This document shows positions 26,870 to 35,451 of a DNA stretch of 64,000 nucleotides, in pieces. The position numbers and the translations under genes are program-made. Within the stretch, counting starts at the first letter, position 1; the number at the start of each line of letters is the position of its first letter. Below the pieces are notes generated by a model. That model was not told the origin of the DNA. It saw nothing but the letters and a program-made list of their open reading frames with translations, and did no database searches. This stretch comes from Actinoallomurus liliacearum (GTDB lineage: Bacteria > Actinomycetota > Actinomycetes > Streptosporangiales > Streptosporangiaceae). Location of the stretch: positions 186,001-250,000 of the forward strand of contig NZ_BAABHJ010000040.1 of assembly GCF_039542035.1 (NCBI RefSeq). Direction: 5' to 3'.

Positions 26870-26935
26870 GCCCGCGACCGGCTTGGTCCGGCGGCAGCCC
26901 GCGACCGGCTGGTCGGGGTCAGCCCGCGACCGGCT
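26870..26935. repeat. Three short direct repeats at the end of the DUF5063 gene
   Basis: GCCCGCGACCGGCT occurs at 26870-26883, 26897-26910 and 26922-26935 (27- and 25-bp periods). The last copy encodes the C-terminal EPVAG and stop of the DUF5063 protein, so the repeats extend from the coding end into the 3' flank. Confidence 0.7.
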
Positions 26936-27467
26936 CCTCCATGACGTCCAGCCGCGCGCTCGCCGAGACCGCGTAGAGCGCCCGCAGCGCGGCGCCGGCG
27001 TGGTTGCCCCAGTGGTTGAAGTAGCTGTACTGCCACCACCACAGCGCCTCGAGCTTGCGGTCGGCGTCGTAGTGACGGAGCCCGTGCACCAGGTCACTGG
27101 CCACGTCCACCAGGTCGTCCGACAGGCGGTACACGGTGGTCTCAGCGTCCTTGTACGGGTCGAAGACCTCGGCGTACTCGTCGACGGTGGTCAGCCGCTC
27201 GGCCAGCCCCTGCCGGATCGTGTCCAGGTCCGGGTCCTCGCCGACGTCCGGCTCCCAGTTGTCCGGCAGGATCACGTCGGTGCTGGCACCGAGCTGAGCC
27301 CCGGCCACCGCGATCTGCGACACCTCGAGCAGCAACAGCGGCACCGTGTGCCCCCCGGTCTCGCCCACCGCCACGGCGTTCAGTCCGGTCAGGTAGTTCT
27401 GGGCGTGCTTCGCCACACGGTCGGCGAGCGTCATCCAGCTATGCTCAGAATTGCTGTTCTCAGACAT
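26919..27467 (-). CDS. DUF5063 family protein
   Basis: This 182-residue acidic cytosolic protein is of the DUF5063 type, which regularly follows recR in actinobacteria. Visible features are WMTLADRVAKHAQNYLTG near the N-terminus and the aromatic EALWWWQYSYFNHWGNHAGAAL near the C-terminus. ATG 27467 has GGAGG 7 nt upstream and overlaps the recR stop by 8 nt, so translation is coupled. The function is unknown; the conserved linkage suggests a link to recombination repair. Confidence 0.88.
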   Translation of the reverse strand: MSENSNSEHSWMTLADRVAKHAQNYLTGLNAVAVGETGGHTVPLLLLEVSQIAVAGAQLGASTDVILPDNWEPDVGEDPDLDTIRQGLAERLTTVDEYAEVFDPYKDAETTVYRLSDDLVDVASDLVHGLRHYDADRKLEALWWWQYSYFNHWGNHAGAALRALYAVSASARLDVMEEPVAG

Positions 27468-28059
27468 CGAGCAGCCTCCGTCCTTCAAACGCACGACCGA
27501 GCGTCACCTCGTCGGCGTATTCCAGGTCGCCTCCCACCGGCAGTCCGCTGGCCAGCCGGGTGACGGTGAGACCCATCGGTTTCACGAGCCGGGCAAGATA
27601 AGTGGCGGTCGCCTCGCCTTCGAGATTCGGGTCGGTCGCCAGGATCAGCTCGGTCACCTCGCCGTCCGCGAGGCGCTGCATGAGCTCCCGGATGCGCAGG
27701 TCGTCCGGGCCGACGCCCTCGATGGGGCTGATCGCGCCGCCGAGCACGTGGTAACGCCCGCGGAACTCCCGCGTCTTCTCGATCGCGACGACGTCCTTGG
27801 GCTCCTCCACCACGCAGATCACGTGGGTGTCCCGGCGGGCGTCGCGGCAGATCCGGCACTGCTCGGCCTCGGCGACGTTCCCGCAGACGCTGCAGAACCG
27901 GACCTTGTCCTTGACCTCCCGCAGCGCTTCGCTCAGCCGCGTGACGTCGGCGGGATCCGCGGCGAGCAGGTGGAAGGCGATCCGCTGTGCGCTCTTCGGC
28001 CCGACGCCGGGCAGCCGGCCCAACTCGTCGATGAGGTTCTGGACAACCCCTTCGTACAC
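27460..28059 (-). CDS. recR: Recombination protein RecR
   Basis: This 199-residue RecFOR component has an N-terminal helix-hairpin-helix (LGRLPGVGPKSAQRIAFHLL), a zinc finger with Cys56, Cys59, Cys68 and Cys71, and a Toprim domain (HVICVVEEPKDVVAIEKT, LILATDPNLEGEATATYL). It loads RecA at gapped DNA with RecO/RecF. It lies downstream of dnaX and ybaB in the usual order, though separated from ybaB by 218 bp, and is coupled to the DUF5063 gene. Confidence 0.97.
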   Translation of the reverse strand: MYEGVVQNLIDELGRLPGVGPKSAQRIAFHLLAADPADVTRLSEALREVKDKVRFCSVCGNVAEAEQCRICRDARRDTHVICVVEEPKDVVAIEKTREFRGRYHVLGGAISPIEGVGPDDLRIRELMQRLADGEVTELILATDPNLEGEATATYLARLVKPMGLTVTRLASGLPVGGDLEYADEVTLGRAFEGRRLLDV

Positions 28060-28277
28060 GGTCCCTCCCTTCTCGTCGTCGACGCGCTCACCGGGAGCGC
28101 CGTCATGAGTGGACGTTCTCGGGGAGGCCGTTCACGGCGGGTGGACGCTCTCCCACGCGGCGCACGGCCACCATGGGGGACGTCCCCGGGCGTCCTTCGA
28201 GACCTCCCGATCGAAGCACGCCCGGCGGACATGGGCACACGGCGGGTCCGTGGGCCCACTGGATCCGCCGCCTCAGG

Positions 28278-28634
28278 TCACATGCCGGGGAGGCCCAGTC
28301 CGCCCAGGCCGCCGCCCAGTCCCTCGGTCAATGGTCCCATCTTCTCCTGCGCGAGATTCTGGGCCTCTTCCGTGGCGTTGTGGATGGCCGCGAGCACCAG
28401 GTCGGCGATGGTCTCCGCGGTGTCCGCCGGGTCCTCGGGGTCGATGGCGGCAGGATCGATGACGATCTTGACGACCTCGTTCTGCCCGTTGACGGTCGCG
28501 GTGACCAGCCCGCCGCCGGCGGTGCCCTGGACCTCCGTCTCGGCGAGTTCGCGCTGCAGGCTCATGAACTGCTCCTGCATGCGCTGCGCCTGCTGCAGCA
28601 TCTGCTGGATATTCGGCTGGCCACCGGGTTCCAC
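28278..28634 (-). CDS. YbaB/EbfC nucleoid-associated protein
   Basis: This 118-residue DNA-binding dimer is of the YbaB/EbfC family. It has an N-terminal helix QQMLQQAQRMQEQFMSLQREL, a central beta sheet (VQGTAGGGLVTATVNGQNEVVKI) and a C-terminal helix (TIADLVLAAIHNATEEAQ), with a Gly-rich tail. It starts with GTG at 28634. It sits between dnaX and recR as in most bacteria. About 215 bp of non-coding sequence lies on either side, more than usual. Confidence 0.95.
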   Translation of the reverse strand: MEPGGQPNIQQMLQQAQRMQEQFMSLQRELAETEVQGTAGGGLVTATVNGQNEVVKIVIDPAAIDPEDPADTAETIADLVLAAIHNATEEAQNLAQEKMGPLTEGLGGGLGGLGLPGM

Positions 28635-28849
28635 GGTGCTCTCCTCATTCGATCGTCCGTTGAGACGAGACTACGGGGTTCGCACCCGATCCGGTATGCG
28701 GCTCCCGGCAACCGGTACGGCTGTCCCAAAACGCCCCCGACCGGGCGGCGAGCGCCGCACGAAAGGCTCGGCGAACCCGCAGGTCGGCCGAGGAGCATGC
28801 CCGGTTCATGGCGGGATGACCGTGACGTTACCGAGCCTTTTCCCGGACG

Positions 28850-31012
28850 TCAGGTGTTGTCGAACTCCTGGATCACTTTTCCGCCGAGCACCTGCTCGAT
28901 CAGGGCCATCCCGGTGAGCGCGGCCTCGCTCCCCGCGTCCGCGTCACCCTCCGGATCGACCTCGTCCTCCTCGTCCACCGGCTCGGGCGGCGGCGGGACC
29001 GGGCTGGGCGGCGGGGCCGGCGCGGACGGGGCCGGCGACGGCGTACGGGGCTCGCGGGGCGGAGCCGCCGAAGCGCCCCACCCGCCCGGGTCCGGAGGCG
29101 GCGGCGCGGGCCGTGCACTCTGCCCCGAACCTCCGACGAGGACGGCGTCGATACGCCAGTCGACGCCGAGGATCTCCTTCAGCGCGTCGCGGAGGACGGC
29201 GTCCTTGCCGCCGGTCGTGAACCCGCGCCGCTTGCCGTCGTTGGCGAACGCGAGCGTGAGCACCTGGCCCTCGATCGACGCGACCTCCACGCCCTCCATG
29301 AGGACGATCCACGCGACCTTGCTCCGCTGCTTGACCGCCTCCAGGATGTCGACCCACATCCGCCGGATCGCGGCCGCGTCCACCCCGCCGGCCGGCACTG
29401 CCGCACCGGAGCCTCCGCTCGGCGCCGCGGCCGCCGGTGCGGGCCTGGTCGGTGCCGCGGCGGACGGCGTCGGCCACTCGGCGGCGGACGACGGCCCGGC
29501 GGCCGGTGCCGACGGACGCCCCGCCCCGGACGTCCGGGCGGGCGCGGGCCAGTCCGCGCCGCCGGATGACTCCTCCCGCTGCGCGGCGGGCCTCTGGGCG
29601 GCGGGCGGCTGATGCCCGGGCGAGTCCGACGGCTGCGGCCGGGGAGCCTCGACCGGAGCCGCCGCCTGCGGAACGGGCGGCTGCGGGCGGCCCTGCGGCG
29701 CAGCCGCTTGAGGACGGCCCTGCGGCGCAGACGGCTGAGCGTGGCTCTGCGAGGCGGACGGCTGAGCGTGGCTCTGTGGGGCGGACGGCTGAGCGTGGCT
29801 CTGTGGGGCGGACGGCTGCGGTACGGGCTCGGCCGCGGCGACCTGGCCGCCGACGGCGATGCGGCGCTCCAGCCGCTCCAGACGGGTCAGCAGCGACGCC
29901 TCGTCGTCGTACGCGCCGGGCAGCAGGATCCGCGCGGAGATCAACTCGAGCAGCAGCCGCGGCGACGTCGCCCCGCGCATCTCCGTGAGGCCGGTGTGCA
30001 GCAGGTCGGCGGCGCGCGTCAGCTCCGCGCGACCGAGCCGGGACGCCTGCGCCTGCATCCGCTCCAGCTCGTCCGGCGGCACGTTGAGCAGGCCCGTCGC
30101 GCCGGAGTCGGGGACGTTCGACAGGATGACGAGATCGCGGAAGCGCTCCAGCAGGTCGGCGGCGAACCGCCGCGGATCCTGCCCGCCCTCCATGACCCGG
30201 TCGATCGCGGCGAACACCGCCGCCCCGTCCCGGGCCGCCACCGCGTCCACGACCTGGTCCAGCAGCGACGAGTCGGTGTACCCGAGCAGGGACACCGCGC
30301 GGGCGTACGTGATGCCCTCCTCGCCCGCGCCCGCCAGCAACTGGTCGAGGATCGACTCCGAGTCACGGGCGGACCCCGCGCCCGCGCGCACGACCAGCGG
30401 AATCGCGGCCGGCTCGTACGGCACGCCCTCCTTCTGCAGGATGTCCTCGAGCAGCTCACGGAGGGTGCCCGGCGGGATCAGCCGGAACGGGTAGTGGTGG
30501 GTACGCGACCGGATCGTCCCGATGACCTTCTCGGGCTCGGTGGTCGCGAAGATGAACTTCAGGTGCGGCGGCGGCTCCTCGACGAGCTTCAGCAGCGCGT
30601 TGAACCCCTCACGGGTCACCATGTGCGCCTCGTCGATGATGTAGATCTTGTAGCGCGCCGCCACGGGCGCGAAGAAGGCGCGTTCCCGCAGATCACGCGC
30701 GTCGTCCACACCACCGTGGGAGGCGGCGTCGATCTCGATCACGTCGATGTGGCCGGCCCCGGACGGCCCGAGCGCGACACAGGACTCACACTCGCCGCAG
30801 GGCTCGGGAGTCGGACCTTTCTCGCAGTTCAGCGAGCGGGCGAGGATGCGCGCGCTCGAGGTCTTGCCACAGCCACGCGGACCACTGAACAGGTACGCGT
30901 GATGGATGCGCCCGTTGCGCAACGCCTGCTGCAGCGGCTCGGCGACGTGCTCCTGCCCCTTGAGCTCGGCGAACGTCGCTGGCCGGTACTTGCGGTACAG
31001 AGCCAGACTCAT
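28850..31012 (-). CDS. dnaX: DNA polymerase III subunits gamma and tau
   Basis: This 720-residue clamp-loader ATPase has Walker A GPRGCGKT (44-51), zinc-binding cysteines 63, 72, 75 and 78, IIDEAH (Walker B) and the SRC-equivalent arginine segment GTIRSRTHHY. After about residue 370 comes a long Pro/Ala/Gln/Ser-rich linker with three 9-residue repeats (SHAQPSAPQ type). A C-terminal tau-like domain follows (RRMWVDILEAVKQRSKVAW) and an acidic tail. ATG 31012 starts the conserved MSLALYRKYRP. The SRP RNA lies just upstream. Confidence 0.96.
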   Translation of the reverse strand: MSLALYRKYRPATFAELKGQEHVAEPLQQALRNGRIHHAYLFSGPRGCGKTSSARILARSLNCEKGPTPEPCGECESCVALGPSGAGHIDVIEIDAASHGGVDDARDLRERAFFAPVAARYKIYIIDEAHMVTREGFNALLKLVEEPPPHLKFIFATTEPEKVIGTIRSRTHHYPFRLIPPGTLRELLEDILQKEGVPYEPAAIPLVVRAGAGSARDSESILDQLLAGAGEEGITYARAVSLLGYTDSSLLDQVVDAVAARDGAAVFAAIDRVMEGGQDPRRFAADLLERFRDLVILSNVPDSGATGLLNVPPDELERMQAQASRLGRAELTRAADLLHTGLTEMRGATSPRLLLELISARILLPGAYDDEASLLTRLERLERRIAVGGQVAAAEPVPQPSAPQSHAQPSAPQSHAQPSASQSHAQPSAPQGRPQAAAPQGRPQPPVPQAAAPVEAPRPQPSDSPGHQPPAAQRPAAQREESSGGADWPAPARTSGAGRPSAPAAGPSSAAEWPTPSAAAPTRPAPAAAAPSGGSGAAVPAGGVDAAAIRRMWVDILEAVKQRSKVAWIVLMEGVEVASIEGQVLTLAFANDGKRRGFTTGGKDAVLRDALKEILGVDWRIDAVLVGGSGQSARPAPPPPDPGGWGASAAPPREPRTPSPAPSAPAPPPSPVPPPPEPVDEEDEVDPEGDADAGSEAALTGMALIEQVLGGKVIQEFDNT
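29734..29814. repeat. 27-bp tandem repeats inside dnaX
   Basis: Three consecutive 27-bp units (29734-29760, 29761-29787, 29788-29814), nearly identical, encode repeats of SHAQPSAPQ in the dnaX linker. A period of nine codons keeps the frame whatever the copy number. Confidence 0.9.
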
Positions 31013-31037
31013 GGGGGTCCGTCCTCGTCGAAAAGCA

Positions 31038-31131
31038 GAGGACCCCCCGCACACCCGTCAGAGCCTGCTTATCCTTGCTGCCTTCCGGCCCTGGGGAGGT
31101 TCACAGGATGGACGCCGTGCGAGGGGTCTGA
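31038..31131 (-). ncRNA. ffs: Signal recognition particle RNA, small bacterial type
   Basis: The minus strand carries the SRP core: GAACCTCCCCAGG, then GCCGGAAGGCAGCAAGG with the GGAA tetraloop, and the opposing internal-loop strand. The terminal stem pairs AGACCCCTCGCAC with GTGTGCGGGGGGTCC. About 95 nt fits the 4.5S type. It lies directly upstream of dnaX, its common place in actinobacteria. The ends are given to within a few bases. Confidence 0.93.
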
Positions 31132-31181
31132 TCCGAGTCTATGGCATCCGGCGCAGGGATTCGGCCCGTACGCTCTGCTTC

Positions 31182-31523
31182 ATGGCAGGCGATCTCACGG
31201 ACCCGCGTACACCGATCTTCCACATCGCCGAACGGACCCAGTGGGAGGCAGCACGGGACTCCGGCCACCCGTACGCGGTGTCGACCCGCGGCCGTACCCT
31301 CGCCGAGGAGGGGTTCATCCACGCCTCCCGCGACGAGGACCAGGTACGCGGCGTCCGACGCGCCTTCTACGCCGACCTCGACGATCTGGTCCTTCTCGTG
31401 ATCGACCCGGCGGGTCTGGACGTCCGCCACGAGCCCGTCGGCGACGACGTCTTCCCCCATATCTACGGCCCGATTCCTCCCGAGGCGGTCATCGAGGTTC
31501 GCGCACTGCCGGAGAACCGGTAG
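31182..31523 (+). CDS. DUF952 family protein
   Basis: This 113-residue cytosolic protein is of the DUF952 family. It begins IFHIAERTQWEAARDSG and has GFIHAS, LVLLVIDPAGL and DVFPHIYGPIPPEAVIEVRAL, the family's conserved blocks. ATG 31182 gives the family's normal length. The family is structurally related to ADP-ribose or RNA 2'-phosphotransferase-like folds by report, but the function is unproven. It ends 10 bp before the tRNA-Ser gene. Confidence 0.88.
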   Translation: MAGDLTDPRTPIFHIAERTQWEAARDSGHPYAVSTRGRTLAEEGFIHASRDEDQVRGVRRAFYADLDDLVLLVIDPAGLDVRHEPVGDDVFPHIYGPIPPEAVIEVRALPENR

Positions 31524-31533
31524 GCTCTGCGGC

Positions 31534-31621
31534 GGAGGATTCGCCTAGTGGCCTAGGGCGCACGCTTGGAAAGCGTGTTGGGGGCAACCCCTCGCGAGTT
31601 CGAATCTCGCATCCTCCGCCA
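31534..31621 (+). tRNA. tRNA-Ser (anticodon GGA), integration site
   Basis: A complete class II tRNA: acceptor GGAGGAT/ATCCTCC, anticodon stem CACGC/GCGTG with loop TTGGAAA (anticodon GGA), a long variable arm (TTGGGGGCAACCCCT), the T arm GCGAG/CTCGC, and encoded GCCA. Its 3' 60 bp (31565-31624) recur exactly at 38271-38330 and with two changes at 40362-40421. Confidence 0.97.
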
Positions 31622-31636
31622 GCTTGATCAGGCAAG

Positions 31637-31672
31637 ACGTCGGGCCGGTACCCAGGGGTACCGGCCCGACGT
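31637..31672 (+). terminator. Terminator after tRNA-Ser(GGA)
   Basis: ACGTCGGGCCGGTACCC (31637-31653) pairs perfectly with 31656-31672. The same hairpin recurs after both tRNA 3' fragments downstream. Confidence 0.85.
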
Positions 31673-31901
31673 GCTTCCCGGGCTCGAACCAATACACGAC
31701 CGCAACGTCGACCACCCGGCGTGAGGCAGGAGAGTCTCCGGCAACGGGGCATAGGTTGCAGCGCACCGCGGTCCCTGCCCGATCAGTCGTCGATCTTCAC
31801 GAAGCCATCGAACATCCAGGCCACTCGTGGGTCACGCAGACCTCACCAAGATCTCTTCTGTGATCTTGATAAATAGGCAACAATGGCCTGTTGTTAAGCC
31901 C

Positions 31902-31930
31902 GGGCCGGCACGCCAAGGGCGTGCCAGCCC
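31902..31930. terminator. Diverged fourth copy of the tRNA-Ser trailing hairpin
   Basis: GGGCCGGCACGCC (31902-31914) pairs with 31918-31930 and is followed by GACGTGCTTC, the same tail as follows the three tRNA-linked hairpins. It may terminate the minus-strand esterase gene. The rest of 31673-31980 shows no gene. Confidence 0.6.
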
Positions 31931-31980
31931 GACGTGCTTCTCAGTTCAATTGGCACATGGCCGCTCACTTGCCTGCTACG

Positions 31981-33324
31981 TCAGTTCCATTTCTGGTTGT
32001 TGCCGCCGTTGCAGGTCCACAGCTGCACCAGGGTGCCGTTGGCGATTCCGGCGCCGTTGGCGTCTAGGCAGAGGCCGGACTGGACGCTGGTGATGGTGCC
32101 GTCGGCGTTGACGTTCCATTGCTGGCTGGCTCCGCCGTTGCAGTCGTAGATGACCGCCTTGGTGCCGGAAGAGGTGCCGCCGTTCGCGGCGTCCAGGCAC
32201 TTGCTCCCGTAGACCTGGAGCTGCTTGGCAGAGGTCTGCGCCCATTGTTGATTCGACCCGCCATTGCAGTCCCATAGCTCCACCTGCGTGCCGTTGGTCT
32301 GCGAGAGGTTGGGGACGTCCAGGCAACGGCCGGCGTTGACGTTGCGCAGCGGTGCCGGCGAAGACGGTGGAGGCGGAGTGGGTGAGGAACCGCCGCCCTG
32401 GAACTGCGTGAAGAAACTCCACACCACTCCGGAGGTCCAGGTCCGCCAGCCGTCACACGTACACCCGTCGATCGGACCCGGGTCGTGACCGGCTCCGTCG
32501 AACGCGGCCCAGACGACGGGGTACCCGGACCGGCATCCGGAGTAGGTGGTCACGATGTGCGTCAGGCTGCCGTTCACCGGCTCGGGCGGGTTCTGTGGGG
32601 TGCAGCCGTTGTTCCTGACGAACGTGTCGCGAAGTGCGCGTCCCGAAGCGATCGGCAGGACGTTGTCCCTGATGCCGTGGAGCCCAATATAGGCGACGGG
32701 CTGGGTGCCGCCGCTGCATCCGCTGAGGTTCGCGCCGGAGTAGACCGCGACCGCGCGGAAGACCGTCGGCCGGGCGCAGGCGAGTGCGTACGTCATCGCG
32801 CCGCCGTAACTGAAGCCCGAAGAGAAGACCTGGGTCGTGTCGACGCACAGGCCGCCCTCGAGCTGCCGGAGCATGTCGTCGACGAACGTGACGTCCTGGC
32901 CGCCGGAGTTGGCCCAGCCGTTGTTGATGCCCTGGGGTGCTACGAAGATCGTGGTGTTGCCGGCGTTGTCGGCCAGCCTCCGCAGTCCGTAGTAGGACCA
33001 GTTGTAGCCGTCGGTTCCGCCCGAGTCGACGTCGTTCGCGGTGCCGCCGACCCAGTGGAATCCGAAGATCAACCGGTACGGGTGGTTGCTGTCGTAGCCG
33101 TTGGGGACCCGCAGAATGTAGCTGCGGTTCTGGCCGCTGCTCTGGATCGTGTGGGTTCCGCTCGCCAGCGTCGGGGCCTTACCGCATCCGGCGGTCGCCG
33201 CCGCGGGGCGGAGAGCGGTGGATGACGGCGTACGGCCGAGGGTGCTGCTCAGTGCCGTGCCCCCGGTGGCCAGGGCGAGGAATGCCGCTACCACCATGGT
33301 CACGAAAAGAAACTTACGTCTCAC
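31981..33324 (-). CDS. Secreted PHB-depolymerase/feruloyl-esterase-type hydrolase with ricin-type lectin domain
   Basis: This 447-residue exported enzyme has a signal peptide at 1-25 or so. An esterase domain (about 45-300) has the nucleophile elbow GFSYGGAM and a late His in GAGHDPGP; it also has paired cysteines (GCGKAP, CDGW). A Pro/Ser linker (SSPTPPPPSSPAPL) leads to a C-terminal beta-trefoil CBM13 domain with three QxW repeats (QQW, QQW, QKW). It probably removes acyl or feruloyl groups from plant polysaccharide, or cuts polyesters, while binding carbohydrate. The GTG start at 33324 has AAGGAGGAG upstream. A good promoter with an operator at +1 lies at 33386-33433. Confidence 0.92.
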   Translation of the reverse strand: MRRKFLFVTMVVAAFLALATGGTALSSTLGRTPSSTALRPAAATAGCGKAPTLASGTHTIQSSGQNRSYILRVPNGYDSNHPYRLIFGFHWVGGTANDVDSGGTDGYNWSYYGLRRLADNAGNTTIFVAPQGINNGWANSGGQDVTFVDDMLRQLEGGLCVDTTQVFSSGFSYGGAMTYALACARPTVFRAVAVYSGANLSGCSGGTQPVAYIGLHGIRDNVLPIASGRALRDTFVRNNGCTPQNPPEPVNGSLTHIVTTYSGCRSGYPVVWAAFDGAGHDPGPIDGCTCDGWRTWTSGVVWSFFTQFQGGGSSPTPPPPSSPAPLRNVNAGRCLDVPNLSQTNGTQVELWDCNGGSNQQWAQTSAKQLQVYGSKCLDAANGGTSSGTKAVIYDCNGGASQQWNVNADGTITSVQSGLCLDANGAGIANGTLVQLWTCNGGNNQKWN

Positions 33325-33385
33325 CTGCTCCTCCTTGTCCTCGGAGAGAGGGGCCGTCGCATCCCGCCGACCGCCCTTTGGCCAT

Positions 33386-33433
33386 GTCGAATCGGTTCGA
33401 CGCGAGGTTACGATCAGCGTGAATTCAGGTCAA
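33386..33433 (-). promoter_or_regulatory. Promoter and operator of the esterase-lectin gene
   Basis: On the minus strand TTGACC (33428-33433) and TAACCT (33405-33410) are separated by exactly 17 nt. The predicted transcription start falls on a palindrome GTCGAA-TCGG-TTCGAC (33386-33401), a typical place for a repressor. Confidence 0.7.
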
Positions 33434-33602
33434 TGCTGGTCGTCAATGTCTCGTCACGGGCGAAGCTGGAACTCGTTCCCGACCCATCCACACTGGTCAG
33501 GGGACCGTCGTGCGCCCGGCCGTCGACCCGAGGTCCGGCTCGTTTCACGACGGCTTTCATCGGCTAGCAGATGACTCGGTTCGCCGCTCGTACTCCGACC
33601 AC

Positions 33603-34046
33603 TCACGCCACCGCCAGTTCGGCCGCGCGGCAGACGTACACCAACTGCTGCCCAGTCGCAGCGAACAGGATCGGGTCGGTCGTGTCGAAGCGGGCGATAG
33701 CCATGTACTCGCGCCGATACCGGCACCACATCACTAACCACTGACGGCATAGGCCCTGAAGCTCGGCGAGTTGAGCAGAGCTCGGATCAGAGCGGACGGC
33801 AGGAATGTCGGTGGCCGTGTCTCCGATCACTGCAGCACGTGCGGGCGCAGCTCGGAGCAGTCGGAAGAGCCCTGTGAGGAGTGAACGAATCCTCGCGCCT
33901 TTCGCATCTGCCGTCGATTGGCCGGTGTCAGCGTGACGTCCAGCGCCGCTTCGGCCCTTACGGCCTTGCCGGCACACTCGAGCGTCGTCCAAGGGACTGC
34001 GGACGGACGCATGCATCCGGTGATACTTCGACCCTTGGCTGGTCAC
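33603..34046 (-). CDS. Uncharacterised partner of the HATPase protein
   Basis: I do not recognise this 147-residue protein. The N-terminal half is basic and low-complexity. The C-terminal half (AQLAELQGLCRQWLVMWCRYRREYMAIARF... ATGQQLVYVCRAAELAVA) is helical and hydrophobic-patterned and looks like the folded part. The GTG start (34046) overlaps the stop of the HATPase gene by 4 nt, so the two are co-translated and probably work together. The real start could be further in, for example the Met of MHASVRSP. Confidence 0.6.
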   Translation of the reverse strand: MTSQGSKYHRMHASVRSPLDDARVCRQGRKGRSGAGRHADTGQSTADAKGARIRSLLTGLFRLLRAAPARAAVIGDTATDIPAVRSDPSSAQLAELQGLCRQWLVMWCRYRREYMAIARFDTTDPILFAATGQQLVYVCRAAELAVA

Positions 34047-34426
34047 GCCTTCACCTCCGCCCAGGCCAAACGGCCTTCGCTGGAGATTTCATCGCCCATG
34101 ACGTCGGCGAGCTGAGCCACGATGTGCAGGCCACGGCCGAAGTCGACGGCTTCATCCGCCGCCCAGACGTCCGGAGCTTCCCGTCGAGGGCCCTCATCCC
34201 GGATTTCGAGGCGGAGCCTCTCCCCTTCGGCGGTCAGCCGCAGGCGGATGTTCCCCCCCTCGGCCGCCCTGGAATGGCGGACGCAGTTCGTCGCGTACTC
34301 GCTGGCGATGATCTCCATGCGGTCGCGGATGTCCTCGGGGAAATCGCCGAGGACTTCACATACCCAGTGCCGGACGCCGGGCACCACGGACGGCGAACCT
34401 GCCACCTCCATCATCCACTCACTCAC
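34043..34426 (-). CDS. HATPase_c_2 (RsbW-type) ATP-binding protein
   Basis: This 127-residue stand-alone GHKL ATPase fold is related to anti-sigma serine kinases. The N box is ASEYATNCVRHS, G1 is LEIRDEGP and G2 GRGLHIV. Actinomycetes have many such proteins; few have known partners. It is followed with a 4-nt overlap by an uncharacterised small protein and is divergent from a GntR/UTRA gene with two palindromes between. An ECF-type sigma factor lies 4 kb away in the neighbouring element, but nothing shows it is the target. Confidence 0.85.
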   Translation of the reverse strand: MSEWMMEVAGSPSVVPGVRHWVCEVLGDFPEDIRDRMEIIASEYATNCVRHSRAAEGGNIRLRLTAEGERLRLEIRDEGPRREAPDVWAADEAVDFGRGLHIVAQLADVMGDEISSEGRLAWAEVKA

Positions 34427-34458
34427 GGCTCACCTTCATTCACCCTCGGTCATCAAAG

Positions 34459-34538
34459 CTGGAATCCAGGTTCTTGGCTGGATTCCAGGCTGTCAAGGGC
34501 TCCCCTACGATGGACCTTGATCGAAAGATGACTTTCGA
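34459..34538. promoter_or_regulatory. Two operator candidates between HATPase and GntR genes
   Basis: CTGGAATCCAG (34459-34469) and CTGGATTCCAG (34478-34488) form a perfect inverted repeat with an 8-nt spacer. Closer to the GntR start, TCGAAAG-ATGA-CTTTCGA (34521-34538) is a perfect palindrome. Either may be the autoregulatory site of the GntR protein. Confidence 0.65.
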
Positions 34539-34553
34539 GGGGAGGCCGCCGGA

Positions 34554-35309
34554 GTGCCGACTGAAAACCTGCTCTACCTGCGGGTTGCGGACGATTTGCG
34601 CCGCCAGATCGTCAATGGCGAACTGACCGCCGGATCACGGCTTCCCTCACGCGCCCAACTCGCCGAGCAGTTTCACGTCAGCGAGAACGTCGTACGCCGA
34701 GCGATCGACGTCCTCATGGCCGAAGGGCTCATCGAGACCCGCACCGGCGCCCGGCCCACCGTTCGGCAGCGTCCACAGCTCCGCCGGCTCACTCGCTCCT
34801 GGTACCGCGAGCAGCGCGAAGGATCGCCCTTCCGCGCCGATATCAAGGCCCAAGGCCACGAAGCGGACTGGACCTGCGAATCCAAGACCACGACCGCTCC
34901 GCCGACCATCGCCGAGCGGCTCCGCATCGCAGCCGACGCGCCGGTGATGCGTACGGACTACGTGTTCACCTCCGACGGCGAGCCGGTCATGATGAGCACG
35001 TCCCACGAGCCGTTGGAACTGACACGCGGCACACCGGTCATGCTGCCCGAACGCGGCCCGTACGCCGGCCAGGGCGTCCGGGACCGGATGTCGGCGATCG
35101 GACAGCGCATCGTGACTGCGACCGAAGTGGTGACGGCCCGCCCCGTCACGCAGAACGAGTCGGCGGCCTTGAACGTGAGCGCGGGCACCATGGTGATGGT
35201 GATCCAGCGGACGTACTGGACTGACGAGCGGCCAGTGGAGACGGCGAACATCGTCGTGCCCGTCGACCGCTATGAACTGCTGTATGTCATCCCCGTCGAG
35301 GGCGACTGA
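34554..35309 (+). CDS. GntR-family regulator with UTRA domain (KorSA-like)
   Basis: This 251-residue regulator has an N-terminal GntR winged helix (about 5-72: VADDLRRQIVNGELTAGSRLPSRAQLAEQF, VSENVVRRAIDVLMAEGLIETRTG) and a C-terminal UTRA effector domain (about 85-245). The GTG start at 34554 follows GGGGAGG. This type of GntR protein is a standard maintenance regulator (KorSA-like) of actinomycete integrative elements, in keeping with its place between duplicated tRNA ends. The predicted targets are itself and the divergent HATPase operon. Confidence 0.9.
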   Translation: MPTENLLYLRVADDLRRQIVNGELTAGSRLPSRAQLAEQFHVSENVVRRAIDVLMAEGLIETRTGARPTVRQRPQLRRLTRSWYREQREGSPFRADIKAQGHEADWTCESKTTTAPPTIAERLRIAADAPVMRTDYVFTSDGEPVMMSTSHEPLELTRGTPVMLPERGPYAGQGVRDRMSAIGQRIVTATEVVTARPVTQNESAALNVSAGTMVMVIQRTYWTDERPVETANIVVPVDRYELLYVIPVEGD

Positions 35310-35451
35310 GTCCTGCCCAGGATGGCAGGTCGCCGACGAGTAACCCTTTCGCACCCCGCTGGTCCGGCGCGGACTGCCACAGTCGGTGGAGCCGCCACCA
35401 CTGAAACGCCGGGGTACATCAGTCTTCGGCGGTGTCGGTCGACCAGCGGGT

